Below are positions 1 to 8,106 of a stretch of DNA of 64,000 bases, in pieces. The notes beneath the pieces were generated by a model, which ran no database searches, was not told the origin of the DNA, and was given only the letters and a program-made list of their open reading frames with translations. The position numbers and the translations under genes were made by a program. Source of the DNA: Agrobacterium tumefaciens (lineage in GTDB: Bacteria > Pseudomonadota > Alphaproteobacteria > Rhizobiales > Rhizobiaceae); the NCBI GenBank assembly GCA_025559845.1, contig CP048469.1, positions 372,001-436,000 on the forward strand. The letters run 5' to 3'. Every line of letters begins with the position of its first letter. Position 1 is the stretch's first letter.

Positions 1-1442
1 AACCCGGACATTCGGAGGTCATGCCTGGCCAGACGAATATTTCCACCCGTATTGCCCGCGATATTGACCTGAACCTCCCGATCCTTTCGTCCGCTATGGA
101 TACCGTGACCGAAGGTCGTCTTGCCATTGCGATGGCACAGGCCGGCGGTATTGGTGTTATCCACCGCAACCTGACGCCGATCGAGCAGGCTGAGGAAGTT
201 CGTCAGGTCAAGAAGTTTGAAAGCGGCATGGTCGTCAACCCGGTGACAATCGGACCGGATGCAACGCTGGCTGAAGCTCAGGCGCTGATGAAGGCTCACG
301 GCATCTCCGGTATTCCGGTGGTCGAAAACGGTGGGGCCGGCGGTCATAAGAACGGCCGTCTTGTTGGTATCCTCACCAACCGCGATGTGCGTTTTGCGTC
401 TGATCCGCAGCAGAAGATCTACGAATTGATGACCCGCGAAAATCTGGTCACGGTCAAGGAAAGCAGCGTTGACCAGCAGGAAGCGCGGCGTCTGCTGCAC
501 AAGCATCGCATTGAAAAGCTGCTTGTTGTCGATGCGAAGGGCAACTGCGTTGGCCTCATCACCGTCAAGGACATCGAGAAGTCGCAGCTAAACCCGAATG
601 CAACGAAAGATGCGCAGGGCCGTCTGCGTGCCGCTGCCGCAATCAGCGTTGGTGCTGACGCCATCGAGCGTGCCGAGCGTCTGATCGACGCCGGCGTTGA
701 CCTTCTGGTCGTCGATACGGCGCATGGTCATTCGCAGCGCGTTCTCGACGCCGTTGCCCACGTAAAGAAAATGTCGAACTCGGTTCGCATCATTGCCGGT
801 AACGTCGCGACGGCTGACGGGACCAAGGCGCTGATTGATGCGGGTGCGGATGGCGTAAAGGTCGGTATCGGCCCGGGTTCGATCTGCACGACACGTATCG
901 TTGCCGGTGTCGGCGTCCCGCAGCTTGCCGCGATCATGGCATCGGTTGAAGTTGCCAATGCTGCCGATATCCCTGTCATTGCCGATGGCGGCATCAAGTT
1001 CTCCGGCGACCTTGCCAAGGCAATTGCCGCAGGCGCATCCGCCGTGATGATCGGCTCGCTTCTCGCCGGCACGGATGAGAGCCCCGGTGAGGTCTTCCTC
1101 TATCAGGGTCGCTCCTTCAAGGCTTACCGTGGCATGGGTTCCGTTGGTGCCATGGCGCGTGGTTCGGCAGACCGTTACTTCCAGGCGGAAGTCCGCGATA
1201 CGCTGAAGCTTGTTCCGGAAGGCATCGAAGGTCAGGTTCCGTATAAAGGTCCGGTCTCCGGCGTTCTGCACCAGCTTGCAGGCGGCCTGAAGGCTGCCAT
1301 GGGTTATGTCGGTGGTGGTACGATCAAGGAATTCCAGGAACGCGCTACCTTCGTGCGCATTTCCAGCGCTGGCCTGCGCGAAAGCCACGCGCACGACGTG
1401 ACGATCACCCGCGAAAGCCCGAACTATCCCGGTTCGGTTTGA
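1..1442 (+). CDS. guaB: IMP dehydrogenase, 5'-truncated by the window edge
   Basis: Oxidises IMP to XMP with NAD, the committed step of GMP synthesis in the cytoplasm. The frame is open from base 3 (codons reading PGHSEV come before the first visible ATG at 21), so the gene starts outside the window and roughly 20-30 residues are missing. Counting from the ATG at 21, two CBS domains lie at about 68-190, between the halves of the TIM barrel. The catalytic loop GPGSICTTR places the nucleophilic Cys at residue 289. The C-terminal flap is complete. The total length of about 500 residues fits bacterial GuaB. A good rho-independent terminator follows. Confidence 0.97.
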   Translation, partial: PGHSEVMPGQTNISTRIARDIDLNLPILSSAMDTVTEGRLAIAMAQAGGIGVIHRNLTPIEQAEEVRQVKKFESGMVVNPVTIGPDATLAEAQALMKAHGISGIPVVENGGAGGHKNGRLVGILTNRDVRFASDPQQKIYELMTRENLVTVKESSVDQQEARRLLHKHRIEKLLVVDAKGNCVGLITVKDIEKSQLNPNATKDAQGRLRAAAAISVGADAIERAERLIDAGVDLLVVDTAHGHSQRVLDAVAHVKKMSNSVRIIAGNVATADGTKALIDAGADGVKVGIGPGSICTTRIVAGVGVPQLAAIMASVEVANAADIPVIADGGIKFSGDLAKAIAAGASAVMIGSLLAGTDESPGEVFLYQGRSFKAYRGMGSVGAMARGSADRYFQAEVRDTLKLVPEGIEGQVPYKGPVSGVLHQLAGGLKAAMGYVGGGTIKEFQERATFVRISSAGLRESHAHDVTITRESPNYPGSV

Positions 1443-1484
1443 TCTTTCGAAGCGAATCCGTAAAAAGGTTCTCTGAGTATTTGG

Positions 1485-1519
1485 CGCTCTCCGATCCGTG
1501 CCGGGTCGGAGAGCGTTTT
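1485..1519 (+). terminator. guaB terminator
   Basis: Perfect 10-bp stem (CGCTCTCCGA with TCGGAGAGCG), 11-nt loop, then TTTT. It lies 43 bp after the guaB stop and just before the next gene's ribosome binding site. Confidence 0.85.
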
Positions 1520-1538
1520 CGTCATTGAAGGAGAAAGC

Positions 1539-1958
1539 ATGTCACCGACGACCGCAATGTTCTGGCCGATGATTGCCCATGTTCTTCTCGTTTTCGCGCT
1601 TTATGCCCTGCTTCTTGTTCGGCGCCAGAAATACACCTTCGTCGATCGCGACGCTGTCATGCGTTACAAGGACAGCGGCGAAGAAGCGCGCGAAAGCCGC
1701 CTGGTAAACCGGAACATCGCCAATCAGTTCGAACTTCCGGTGCTGTTTCACATCGCCTGCCTGCTGCTTTACATCACCGACGCGGACAATATCGTCACGG
1801 TCGTGCTGGCATGGATGTTTGTGCTCACGCGTTATGGCCATTCCTTCGTTCATGTGACCAGCAACAGCCTGCGCTACCGGGCCCCGCTTTTTGGATTGGG
1901 TTTTGCCGTTCTGGTCGCTCTCTGGGGCTGGCTCGCTATCTGGCTGGCGCTGGAATAA
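1539..1958 (+). CDS. MAPEG family membrane protein
   Basis: Small inner-membrane protein of 139 residues from the MAPEG superfamily (membrane-associated proteins in eicosanoid and glutathione metabolism). It shows about four hydrophobic segments, and the motif NRNIANQFELPVLF (about 58-71) matches the family's conserved N..E.P.F signature in the second helix. The start is well supported by AAGGAGA ending 4 nt before the ATG. Bacterial MAPEG proteins are mostly uncharacterised and some have glutathione transferase or peroxidase activity, so the substrate here is unknown. It lies alone between the guaB terminator and adhP. Confidence 0.85.
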   Translation: MSPTTAMFWPMIAHVLLVFALYALLLVRRQKYTFVDRDAVMRYKDSGEEARESRLVNRNIANQFELPVLFHIACLLLYITDADNIVTVVLAWMFVLTRYGHSFVHVTSNSLRYRAPLFGLGFAVLVALWGWLAIWLALE

Positions 1959-2061
1959 AACAGCTGCGCCTTGTTGCCTCATAAGTGAGACAGTCGGTCG
2001 GCTAAAATGCCCCAATTTGCTCTAGGTCAATTCCATGACGTGCTTTCCTCGTTAATCTCTC

Positions 2062-2075
2062 CATCGTGAGTTGAG
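2062..2075 (+). promoter_or_regulatory. leader element shared by adhP and the dienelactone hydrolase gene
   Basis: CATCGTGAGTTGAG, 16 nt before the adhP start. The copy before the next gene (3217-3230) differs at one base, and some similarity extends upstream (GTTA then a pyrimidine run in both). Here it lies inside a weak AATCTC...GAGATT inverted repeat (2054-2078). A shared operator or RNA element is inferred. Confidence 0.45.
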
Positions 2076-2091
2076 ATTTAGGGAGTATGTC

Positions 2092-3120
2092 ATGGCAAAA
2101 ACAATGAAGGCGGCTGTTGTCCGCGCATTTGGAAAACCGCTGACGATCGAGGAAGTGCCCATTCCTGATCCCGGTCCGGGCGAAATTCTCATCAACTACA
2201 AGGCAACGGGTATTTGCCACACGGACCTTCATGCCGCGACAGGTGATTGGCCGGTCAAGCCGAACCCGCCTTTCATCCCCGGTCATGAGGGTGTTGGTTA
2301 CGTTGCCAAGATCGGCGCTGGCGTCACCGGCATCAAGGAAGGTGATCGGGCCGGAACACCATGGCTTTATACGGCCTGCGGTTGCTGCATTCCTTGCCGA
2401 ACGGGATGGGAGACCCTTTGCCCGAGCCAGAAAAACGCCGGTTACTCGGTGAATGGCAGTTTTGCCGAATATGGTCTCGCCGATCCGAAGTTCGTCGGAC
2501 GCCTGCCGGATAATCTCGAATTTGGTCCCGCCGCTCCCGTTCTTTGTGCAGGCGTCACCGTCTACAAGGGCCTGAAGGAAACCGAGGTGAGACCCGGCGA
2601 ATGGGTTGTGATCTCCGGCATTGGTGGCCTCGGCCATATGGCCGTGCAATATGCCAAGGCCATGGGCATGAATGTTGTCGCAGCCGACATTTTCGAGGAC
2701 AAGCTGGAGCTTGCGAAAAAGCTGGGCGCCGATGTCACCGTCAATGGGCGCGCGCCGGATGCGGTCGAGCAGGTACAGAAGGCCGTCGGTGGCGTACATG
2801 GCGCCTTGGTCACGGCGGTCTCTCCCAAGGCCATGGAGCAGGCTTACGGTTTCCTTCGTTCCAAGGGTACGATGGCACTGGTTGGTTTGCCGCCGGGCTT
2901 CATTTCCATTCCGGTTTTCGACACGGTGCTGAAACGCATTACCGTGCGTGGTTCCATCGTCGGTACGCGGCAGGATCTGGAGGAAGCACTGACCTTTGCG
3001 GGTGAGGGCAAGGTCGCAGCCCACTTCTCCTGGGACAAGCTCGATAACATCAACGATATCTTCCACCGAATGGAAGAAGGCAAGATCGAAGGCCGCATCG
3101 TGGTTGACCTTGCCGCCTGA
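2092..3120 (+). CDS. adhP: zinc-dependent alcohol dehydrogenase, AdhP type
   Basis: Medium-chain NAD-dependent alcohol dehydrogenase that interconverts primary alcohols and aldehydes. The 342 residues carry the catalytic zinc site (Cys42, His65-Glu66), the structural zinc lobe Cys96/99/102/110 and a Rossmann motif GIGGLG near residue 175. The ATG at 2092 is preferred over an in-frame upstream start at 2071 because GGGAG sits 6 nt before it and homology begins at MKAAVV. Its leader shares a 14-nt element (13 of 14 identical) with the next gene. The preferred alcohol cannot be read from sequence. Confidence 0.93.
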   Translation: MAKTMKAAVVRAFGKPLTIEEVPIPDPGPGEILINYKATGICHTDLHAATGDWPVKPNPPFIPGHEGVGYVAKIGAGVTGIKEGDRAGTPWLYTACGCCIPCRTGWETLCPSQKNAGYSVNGSFAEYGLADPKFVGRLPDNLEFGPAAPVLCAGVTVYKGLKETEVRPGEWVVISGIGGLGHMAVQYAKAMGMNVVAADIFEDKLELAKKLGADVTVNGRAPDAVEQVQKAVGGVHGALVTAVSPKAMEQAYGFLRSKGTMALVGLPPGFISIPVFDTVLKRITVRGSIVGTRQDLEEALTFAGEGKVAAHFSWDKLDNINDIFHRMEEGKIEGRIVVDLAA

Positions 3121-3206
3121 TGCACTGCGACCAAGGGTGGTGGGACTTCACGCAAACGTGTGCCGCCGCCACTATTTGACATCATCGCGGACGATGTGAT
3201 CTGCGT

Positions 3207-3238
3207 TATCCTCCCTCATCATGAGTTGAGGGAGGATA
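3207..3238 (+). promoter_or_regulatory. 12-bp inverted repeat covering a Shine-Dalgarno sequence
   Basis: Perfect arms TATCCTCCCTCA (3207-3218) and TGAGGGAGGATA (3227-3238) with an 8-nt loop. The 3' arm holds the GGAGG ribosome binding site of the gene starting at 3244, so the folded RNA would hide it. This could be translational control or a palindromic protein operator. The repeat itself is certain; its role is inferred. Confidence 0.6.
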
Positions 3239-3243
3239 CGGCG

Positions 3244-4119
3244 ATGGATAAGCCGAAAATCACGCAGGCAATGATCGATGCTTACGATGAATATACGCAT
3301 CTCAGCCTTGATCGCCGCAAGTTCATGGAAAAGCTGAGTTTGCTTGCCGGTTCCGGAGCGGCTGCCGCAACGATTGCGCCGCTTCTTGCGGCCAATAGTG
3401 CAAAGGCTGCGGTTGTCGCGGCTGATGACGACCGTATTGTTGCGGAAGAAGTAGCCTATCCGGGTGCGTCCGGTGAGATGAAGGGTTATCTCGTCACGCC
3501 GAAATCAGCATCCGATCCATTGGGATCGGTGATTGTCATCCACGAAAACCGGGGTCTGAACGATCACATCCGCGATGTTGCACGTCGAGCTGCTCTGGAT
3601 GGCTTCCGGGCACTCGCCGTTGATTTCCTGTCGCCCCAGGGCGGAACGCCCGCCGATGAGGAAAAGGCGCGCCAGATGTTCAGCGGTCTCGACATGGATG
3701 CGACTGTGGCCAATGCCGAAGCAAGCCGTGTATGGCTCGCGGCGCGGCAAGGTGCAAACGGCAAGGTTGGCGCGGTTGGTTTCTGCTGGGGCGGCGGGCT
3801 CGTCAATCGCTTCGCCACCAAATCGGAAGGGCTGAATGCCGGTGTTGCCTATTACGGCCAGCAGGCACCGGCAGCCGATGTTCCGGCCATCAAAGCGCCG
3901 TTGCTGCTGCACTACGCTGGCCTGGATGAACGGATCAACGCCGGAATAGACGCCTACAAAAAGGCGCTGGAGGAAAACGGCAAGACGTTCGAGATATTCA
4001 TTTATGACGGCGTCAATCACGCCTTCAACAATGATACCTCTTCAGCCCGTTACGACAAGGCGGCAGCAGATATTGCCTGGAGCCGGACGACGGAATTCTT
4101 CAAAAAATATCTCGCCTGA
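3244..4119 (+). CDS. dienelactone hydrolase family protein with Tat signal
   Basis: Alpha/beta hydrolase of the dienelactone hydrolase (carboxymethylenebutenolidase-like) family, 291 residues. The catalytic triad is visible: Cys181 in GFCWGG, Asp228 in GLDERI and His259 in NHAF. The N-terminus has a twin-arginine motif DRRKFM (23-28) followed by a hydrophobic Ala-rich stretch to about 56, so export of a folded enzyme is likely. The start at 3244 follows GGAGG; an upstream in-frame start at 3160 would put about 28 unlikely residues ahead of the signal. No aromatic ring-cleavage genes are nearby, so the substrate is open. Confidence 0.88.
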   Translation: MDKPKITQAMIDAYDEYTHLSLDRRKFMEKLSLLAGSGAAAATIAPLLAANSAKAAVVAADDDRIVAEEVAYPGASGEMKGYLVTPKSASDPLGSVIVIHENRGLNDHIRDVARRAALDGFRALAVDFLSPQGGTPADEEKARQMFSGLDMDATVANAEASRVWLAARQGANGKVGAVGFCWGGGLVNRFATKSEGLNAGVAYYGQQAPAADVPAIKAPLLLHYAGLDERINAGIDAYKKALEENGKTFEIFIYDGVNHAFNNDTSSARYDKAAADIAWSRTTEFFKKYLA

Positions 4120-4136
4120 GCCGAGACGCCATCAAC

Positions 4137-4168
4137 AAAAAAGCCGGGGCGTGTGCTCCGGCTTTTTT
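4137..4168. terminator. bidirectional terminator
   Basis: AAAAAGCCGG and CCGGCTTTTT arms around a 10-nt loop, with A and T runs on either side, between two convergent genes. Confidence 0.85.
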
Positions 4169-4182
4169 AGTCGTGAGAGGTT

Positions 4183-5133
4183 CTACCAGCCAGGCAACAT
4201 ATGCCCCGCTCTCAGACGGGGTAGCTTCGGGTAGGTCTTGACGTCGCTGTCCATTTCGTCGGCCACGCTTGCCGGTGAAATATTGTCGAGGCAGGCGGTG
4301 ATGTGGTCGGTAATGGCATTGACGAGCGACGGCGACAGACCGGGGCGCTTCATCAGGCCAATCTGCACTGGAGGCAAAGGCGGGAAGCCATCTGCGGAGG
4401 TCAGTACCTTCATGCCGGTGCGTAGAGCCGATTCCGGCAGGACGGAAACCGCCATGCCTGCAAGAACGGCGGCTGCAACGACCGTGGACGACCAGCTTGT
4501 GAAGAGGATTTGATAGTCGCGGCCATCGGCGTCAAGCGCGGAGCAGGCGAGCTGCCTCCAATGGCAATCGCGGCGACCAACAGCAAGTGGCACCGGCGCG
4601 TCGTCCTTGAGCGGATGGTTGGCGGAGGCGACCCAACAGAGAGGCTCCGTGCGCACGACATCGGAAGAGCGGGCGCGGGGGTTATGAGTGACCAGTGCGA
4701 TATCCAGTTCGCCGCGTGCCATTTTCTCGCCGAGACTGACGGAGGGCTCACAGACGATGTAAAGTTCGACATTCGGATGGGTTTTTGCAAAACGTCCGAT
4801 GATTTCGGGCATGTAACGATCGGCATAGTCGTCCGGTGTGCCGATCCGAAGCGTACCTTCCAGTCGATTGTCATCGAAGGCTGCAATCGCCTCGTTGTTC
4901 AGACGGATGATGCGACGGGCATAATTCATCAGCTTCTCGCCTTCCGCCGTCAGGCGGTTACCACGCCCATCCTTGGCGAAAAGCTGTTTGCCGATCCGCT
5001 CCTCAAGTCGTCGCATCTGCATGGAAACGGCCGATTGCGTCTTGAAAACGCGATCCGCTGCTTTCGTGAAACTTCCGGTATCGACGATGGCGATGAAAGT
5101 GTGAAGCTGATCTATGTCGAGGGGTGCGGACAT
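4183..5133 (-). CDS. LysR family transcriptional regulator
   Basis: 316 residues. The winged HTH is at about 8-67 (DQLHTFIAIVDTGSFTKAAD then the recognition helix SAVSMQMRRLEERIG), followed by a linker helix and a periplasmic-binding-protein-like effector domain from about 95. The C-terminal 30 residues are an extra tail of low similarity to the family core. It is divergent from the DUF1127 gene, with repeated TATTGAT motifs in its own promoter region. Effector and targets are unknown. Confidence 0.93.
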   Translation of the reverse strand: MSAPLDIDQLHTFIAIVDTGSFTKAADRVFKTQSAVSMQMRRLEERIGKQLFAKDGRGNRLTAEGEKLMNYARRIIRLNNEAIAAFDDNRLEGTLRIGTPDDYADRYMPEIIGRFAKTHPNVELYIVCEPSVSLGEKMARGELDIALVTHNPRARSSDVVRTEPLCWVASANHPLKDDAPVPLAVGRRDCHWRQLACSALDADGRDYQILFTSWSSTVVAAAVLAGMAVSVLPESALRTGMKVLTSADGFPPLPPVQIGLMKRPGLSPSLVNAITDHITACLDNISPASVADEMDSDVKTYPKLPRLRAGHMLPGW

Positions 5134-5136
5134 GGA

Positions 5137-5197
5137 TATTGATCCATAAGAGCTATTGATACCTTACATTAGAAACATTCGTTGGACTGATCAATAG
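5137..5197. promoter_or_regulatory. candidate operator between LysR and DUF1127 genes
   Basis: TATTGAT occurs at 5137-5143 and 5154-5160, and its inverse ATCAATA at 5190-5196. The last two are part of perfect 8-bp arms CTATTGAT/ATCAATAG. The spacing suits the multi-site binding of LysR proteins upstream of their own gene. Function is inferred. Confidence 0.45.
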
Positions 5198-5335
5198 TCT
5201 TGCGACATTTTGACGCCAGCAAATCAACTCAACCCCGAGGCAAGCATTCAGCTTCGCCTCTCAGCAAAGGCAGCTTTCCGCGCGTGGTGCGCCGGAGGCG
5301 GTGCCGCATCGTGCCGTTACGAAAGGATAAGTGTT

Positions 5336-5638
5336 ATGCGCACGGCAGAACGGAGAATGGAACTGGAACTCGCAACCACCAGGCAGAGCGAAACGTGGGT
5401 TCGCGTCGCCGTGCGTGCGGCCTCGTCTGTGAAAACGTTTCTGCGGCGTATTGGCAATCGTATCGCAGCCAATGAATTGACGGAACTCGATGATCGCCTG
5501 CTCGCCGATGTCGGGATTGCCCGCTCGGATGTCATGAGGGCACTCGACAGCGGCCTGCTCGAGGACCCGACCGAACATCTGACGCGCGCGGCGAGATTGC
5601 GCGCTGTATCGAGGTTCGAGATCCGTCGTCCGGACTAA
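5336..5638 (+). CDS. small DUF1127 protein
   Basis: About 100 residues. The C-terminal half has the DUF1127 (YjiS-like) pattern: arginine-rich helix FLRRIGNRIAANEL, then LDDRLLADVGIARSDV. The ATG at 5336 is chosen because AAGGA stands 9 nt upstream; an in-frame start at 5210 would add about 42 poorly coding residues. In rhizobia and other alphaproteobacteria, DUF1127 proteins have been linked to RNA turnover and to phosphate or stress phenotypes. No function can be assigned here from sequence. Confidence 0.8.
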   Translation: MRTAERRMELELATTRQSETWVRVAVRAASSVKTFLRRIGNRIAANELTELDDRLLADVGIARSDVMRALDSGLLEDPTEHLTRAARLRAVSRFEIRRPD

Positions 5639-5770
5639 GGCCTCAGATCGAAGAGCGTACGCGCCTTCGCTTGACCGATGTTCACACTGACCTGGGTTGC
5701 GGCAAACGAGGTTGTGCCCCCGCCCAGTATGATTTTCCCCGCAGGGTGATTTGCCAATAGCCCTGCCTTT

Positions 5771-5809
5771 GCCCGGTGTACGGCCAGCCCGGCCGCACCG
5801 GGCTTTTTT
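5771..5809 (+). terminator. terminator downstream of the DUF1127 gene
   Basis: GCCCGGTG/CACCGGGC stem followed by TTTTTT. A second hairpin (GCAGGG 5741-5746 with CCCTGC 5761-5766) lies just upstream. The two hairpins plus U-run could be the 3' end of a longer transcript or of a small RNA. Confidence 0.75.
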
Positions 5810-5847
5810 GTTTTCAGTTGGCGCGGCCTAATACCGCGCCGCCCTCA

Positions 5848-7221
5848 TCAATACTGGTATTCGTCGAAAATCGGCAGGACTGACCCGTTCCAGCGGCCGT
5901 TGTAGAGCGACAGCAGGTCTTCAGCGAGCGTGGTTTTCTTGGCAAGAACCTCGTCGAGCGATGACAGGAAAACGCTTTCGTCCTGTCCGTCGCCGTTCAG
6001 ACGATTGCGATTTTTCAGGCCGCGGCGAGAAATATCGACGACCTCGCGGGCAACGCCTAAGAGCGAGTTGCCAGCGATCCCGGCATTCAGACCTTCGACC
6101 GGTACGGCATCGCGCAGTGCGAGAACATCGTCGTAAGACCAGTCCGCTGTCAGAGCGTCTGCTGCCGAAAGAGCTTCGCGATCATAAAGAAGGCCAACCC
6201 AGAAAGCGGGCAGGGCGCAAATGCGGCGCCATGGCCCGCCATCGGCACCACGCATCTCCAGGAAGCGCTTCAAGCGCACGTCCGGAAAGAGCGTCGACAG
6301 ATGGTTGGTCCAGTCACCCATGGTTGGTTGCCATTCGGCAACCTCGCCCTTCAATGCGCCGTTCATGAACTGGCGGAAGGTCACATGCGTGCAATCGTGA
6401 TATTTGCCATCGCGCACGATGAAGTACATCGGCACATCCAGCGCCCACTCCACGTAATCCTTGAAACCGAAATCCTGCATGAAGGTGAAGGGTAGAACGC
6501 CGGAACGCTGGTTGTCCGTGTCGCGCCAGATATCGCCGCGCCAGGAGAGCAGACCATTCGGTTTGCCTTCTGTAAACGGTGAGGACGCAAACAGTGCCGT
6601 TGCCAAAGATTGCAGCTTCATCGAAACCCGCATCTTCTGGCGCATGTCCTCTTCCGAGGAGAAGTCGAGGTTCACCTGAATGGTGCAGGTGCGATACATC
6701 ATGTCGAGACCCTTGGTCCCGACTTTCGGCATATAGCGCGTCATGATCGCGTAGCGCGATTTCGGCATGCGTGGTGTGTCTTCAAAGCTCCACAGAGGGC
6801 TGCCGCCAACGCCAAGGAAACGGATACCCATGGGTTCGGCGACCTCGCGCAAGGTCGCCAGATGCTGGTTCGATTCCTTGCAGGTCTGATGCAGGTTCTC
6901 AAGCGGTGCGCCAGAAAGTTCGAACTGACCACCGGGCTCGATGGAGATCGCACCCATGCCATGCTGTTCGCCAAGGCCGATGATGTTTTCACCGTCCATG
7001 ATCGGTTCCCAGCCGAGCTTCTCCTGCATGCCCTTCAAGAGGGCCGAAATGCTGGCATCGCCGAAATAGGGAACCGGCGTATTGTCCTTGCGGAAGAACG
7101 CGAACTTTTCATGTTCGGTGCCGATGCGGAAGTCCGCTTCAGGTCTGCAGCCACCGGCCAGATAGTCAGTAAGCTCCGTGACGGAGGAGAGGGGTGTCTG
7201 GTCGGTCGTATCGCGTGCCAT
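5848..7221 (-). CDS. gshA: glutamate-cysteine ligase, plant/proteobacterial type
   Basis: ATP-dependent ligation of L-glutamate and L-cysteine, the first step of glutathione synthesis. The 457 residues match the class found in plants and alphaproteobacteria. Visible features are the N-terminal RIGTEHEKF segment (about 32-40), the ISIEPGGQFELSG substrate/metal motif (about 93-105), the MMYRTCTIQVNLDF strand and the C-terminal YNGRWNGS. It lies 129 bp downstream of rsmE on the same strand, so it may be read from pit-rsmE or from its own promoter in that gap. A short hairpin without a U-run (5820-5840) follows the stop. Confidence 0.95.
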   Translation of the reverse strand: MARDTTDQTPLSSVTELTDYLAGGCRPEADFRIGTEHEKFAFFRKDNTPVPYFGDASISALLKGMQEKLGWEPIMDGENIIGLGEQHGMGAISIEPGGQFELSGAPLENLHQTCKESNQHLATLREVAEPMGIRFLGVGGSPLWSFEDTPRMPKSRYAIMTRYMPKVGTKGLDMMYRTCTIQVNLDFSSEEDMRQKMRVSMKLQSLATALFASSPFTEGKPNGLLSWRGDIWRDTDNQRSGVLPFTFMQDFGFKDYVEWALDVPMYFIVRDGKYHDCTHVTFRQFMNGALKGEVAEWQPTMGDWTNHLSTLFPDVRLKRFLEMRGADGGPWRRICALPAFWVGLLYDREALSAADALTADWSYDDVLALRDAVPVEGLNAGIAGNSLLGVAREVVDISRRGLKNRNRLNGDGQDESVFLSSLDEVLAKKTTLAEDLLSLYNGRWNGSVLPIFDEYQY

Positions 7222-7350
7222 GGCTTACCTTGTTATGCGGTCTCTGTTGCGGCGAGGCATATGATTGGCAGATAGGGCCGGATACTACGCCGAGGCAAAT
7301 GAATTTCTTTTAAAGATGGATGAAGCGCAAAATTCGCGCCCCGATGTCGG

Positions 7351-8088
7351 TTACTTCCAGTCGCCGATTGCGGCCTGGATAACGGCCAGAGCGGCGACTG
7401 CGGCCGTATCGGCCCTGAGGATGCGGGGCCCAAGCGGAATGGGCGTAATGAAACTCCTGGCGCGCAAAAGCTCTCGTTCCTCTTCCGAAAAACCGCCTTC
7501 CGGGCCAACCAGCAGTGCAAGCTTCGTCTCGGTGATACCGCAAAGAATGGGAAGAGGGTTTTGACCGGCGTCGCCCTCATCGCAATAGATAATCCGCCGA
7601 TCCTGAGGCCATGTATCGAGCAAATCCTTGAGCTTCACGGGCTCAGCCACTTCGGCGATGGACAGGATGCCGCATTGCTCGGCCGCCTCGATGGCGTTGG
7701 CACGGAGTTTTTCGGTGTTGTGGATTTTGCCCTGAACATGCTGGGTCATGACGGGCTGTAGCTGTCCCGCGCCCATTTCCACTGCTTTCTGCACGAGGTA
7801 GTCCATCCGTCCGACTTTCAGCGGTGCGAACAGATAGTGCAGATCGGAAGGAGTGGGTTGCGGCCTTGTCTGCTCAGATGGGGTCAGAATGATTTTCTTG
7901 CGGCTGGGGAAAGAAACGGTGGCCTTCCATTCGCCATCGCGCCCGTTGAACAGCAGGATTTCGGAACCATCGCTCATTCGCAGCACATTGGCGAGGTAGT
8001 TGAACTGTTCAGCATTCGCCTCGCACACCGCTTCAGCGTGTAATGGGACGTCGATAAACAGGCGTTGCATCCGGAAATTTGCGCGCAT
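7351..8088 (-). CDS. rsmE: 16S rRNA (uracil(1498)-N3)-methyltransferase
   Basis: SPOUT-class enzyme that methylates U1498 of 16S rRNA with SAM. The 245 residues show an N-terminal PUA-like domain and the C-terminal knot with [13 protein letters not shown] and [15 protein letters not shown] codons at 8088 and 8070 are both possible; neither has a strong ribosome binding site. The gene begins 18 nt after the pit stop, so co-transcription with pit is likely. Confidence 0.94.
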   Translation of the reverse strand: MRANFRMQRLFIDVPLHAEAVCEANAEQFNYLANVLRMSDGSEILLFNGRDGEWKATVSFPSRKKIILTPSEQTRPQPTPSDLHYLFAPLKVGRMDYLVQKAVEMGAGQLQPVMTQHVQGKIHNTEKLRANAIEAAEQCGILSIAEVAEPVKLKDLLDTWPQDRRIIYCDEGDAGQNPLPILCGITETKLALLVGPEGGFSEEERELLRARSFITPIPLGPRILRADTAAVAALAVIQAAIGDWK

Positions 8089-8106
8089 GAGGGGTCTTCG
8101 GTTCTC

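Noticed and set aside
588..1394. Long open frame antisense to guaB
   Set aside because: Shadow of the high-GC codon pattern of guaB; no ribosome binding site or recognisable protein.
3176..3204. TTGACA as the -35 of a sigma-70 promoter for the dienelactone hydrolase gene
   Set aside because: No acceptable -10 at 16-18 bp spacing.
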